Source: Macrosoma leucophasiata
Taxonomy: Eukaryota; Arthropoda; Insecta; Lepidoptera; Hedylidae
DNA: 64,000 nt
Direction: 5' to 3'
Assembly (NCBI GenBank): GCA_036365455.1
Contig: JAWQUS010000007.1
Span: 20,228,001-20,292,000 of the forward strand
The position numbers and the translations under genes are program-made. Under the pieces are notes generated by a model, which had not been told where the DNA came from, searched no databases, and was given only the letters and a program-made list of their open reading frames with translations. Shown here piece by piece: positions 63,636 to 64,000 of this stretch (its first letter is position 1; every line of letters starts with the position of its first letter).

Positions 63636-64000
63636 CGTTTGCATAATTCCACCGCAAATGACAGGAATGGACCATCGCTAGGTTTTTTTGAATCAGAGTC
63701 TAAGGGTCATAGCTCACTACAGCCACCCGGCACCCGACTAACGCCCTACCGCTTAGAGCGGTCTGCGTTCATTACATCAACTCCGCTCCATATCGACTCC
63801 GGATCGCCTCGACCGCAAGCCGTCAACGCGCGGGCGACGCGCGGTCTATGCGCGGGCGGCGAGTGGACCACTCGGTGACCACTTGCTTGCCTTGCGTAGA
63901 CTGTGAATTGCAAATGCGCTCTTCTCAAGTGGATCGCGCGCTGCCCGCAAGTGGTTCACGCGCTGTTCACCCGTGGACCGGTGGACGCCGTAAAACGAGG

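Overview
This window is eukaryotic and looks like a moth or butterfly (Lepidoptera). It is AT-rich and gene-poor, and it is built mostly from transposable elements of types I know from lepidopteran genomes: Metulj-like SINEs, non-autonomous Helitrons ending in CTAG, and non-LTR retrotransposon tails with ATAC or ATG microsatellites. All family names rest on recognition from the sequence, because no search was possible.

Host gene: one conserved protein-coding gene is visible, on the minus strand. A large terminal exon at 32725-33676 encodes nearly all of a Wnt protein whose cysteine spacing and CRRDPG motif fit Wnt9. A second coding exon at 38191-38294 has a consensus splice donor and the matching phase. 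It supplies a start codon but no obvious signal peptide. The 4.5-kb intron between them holds a MITE, a Helitron, two Metulj-like SINEs and a perfect hairpin.

Mobile DNA by region: 0-7.8 kb holds a 5'-truncated non-LTR copy, Helitrons, two SINE families and the first copy of an unusual tRNA-bearing retroposon. A complete but decayed mariner lies at 7.8-9.1 kb. From 9 to 24 kb there are many SINEs and several TIR elements, including a hAT-like element with an 8-bp target duplication and a long-TIR element carrying a nested SINE. From 24.5 to 26 kb there are two more copies of the tRNA-bearing retroposon, one of them 500 bp between 13-bp target duplications. From 26 to 32 kb there are LINE and non-LTR remnants. 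From 38 to 52 kb come more SINEs, Helitrons and a decayed CR1/L2-like LINE interrupting one copy of a duplicated segment. A nearly intact Ty3/Gypsy LTR retrotransposon (52029-57330, minus strand) has near-identical LTRs, gag, pol, a polypurine tract, a 4-bp target duplication and a classic -1 frameshift heptamer. From 57 to 64 kb lie foldback elements, another tRNA-bearing copy and a broken retrotransposon ORF1.

The most novel object is the tRNA-bearing retroposon family (4587-4812, 24577-24718, 25518-26017, 59068-59293). Three copies share both ends and have 11-15-bp target duplications. Three copies carry a cloverleaf-capable tRNA-like sequence at the 3' end, directly followed by a T-run, with a 9-nt anticodon loop. 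Apart from Wnt9, nothing in the window looks like a working cellular gene. Most other open frames are SINE or LINE translations or AT-rich noise.
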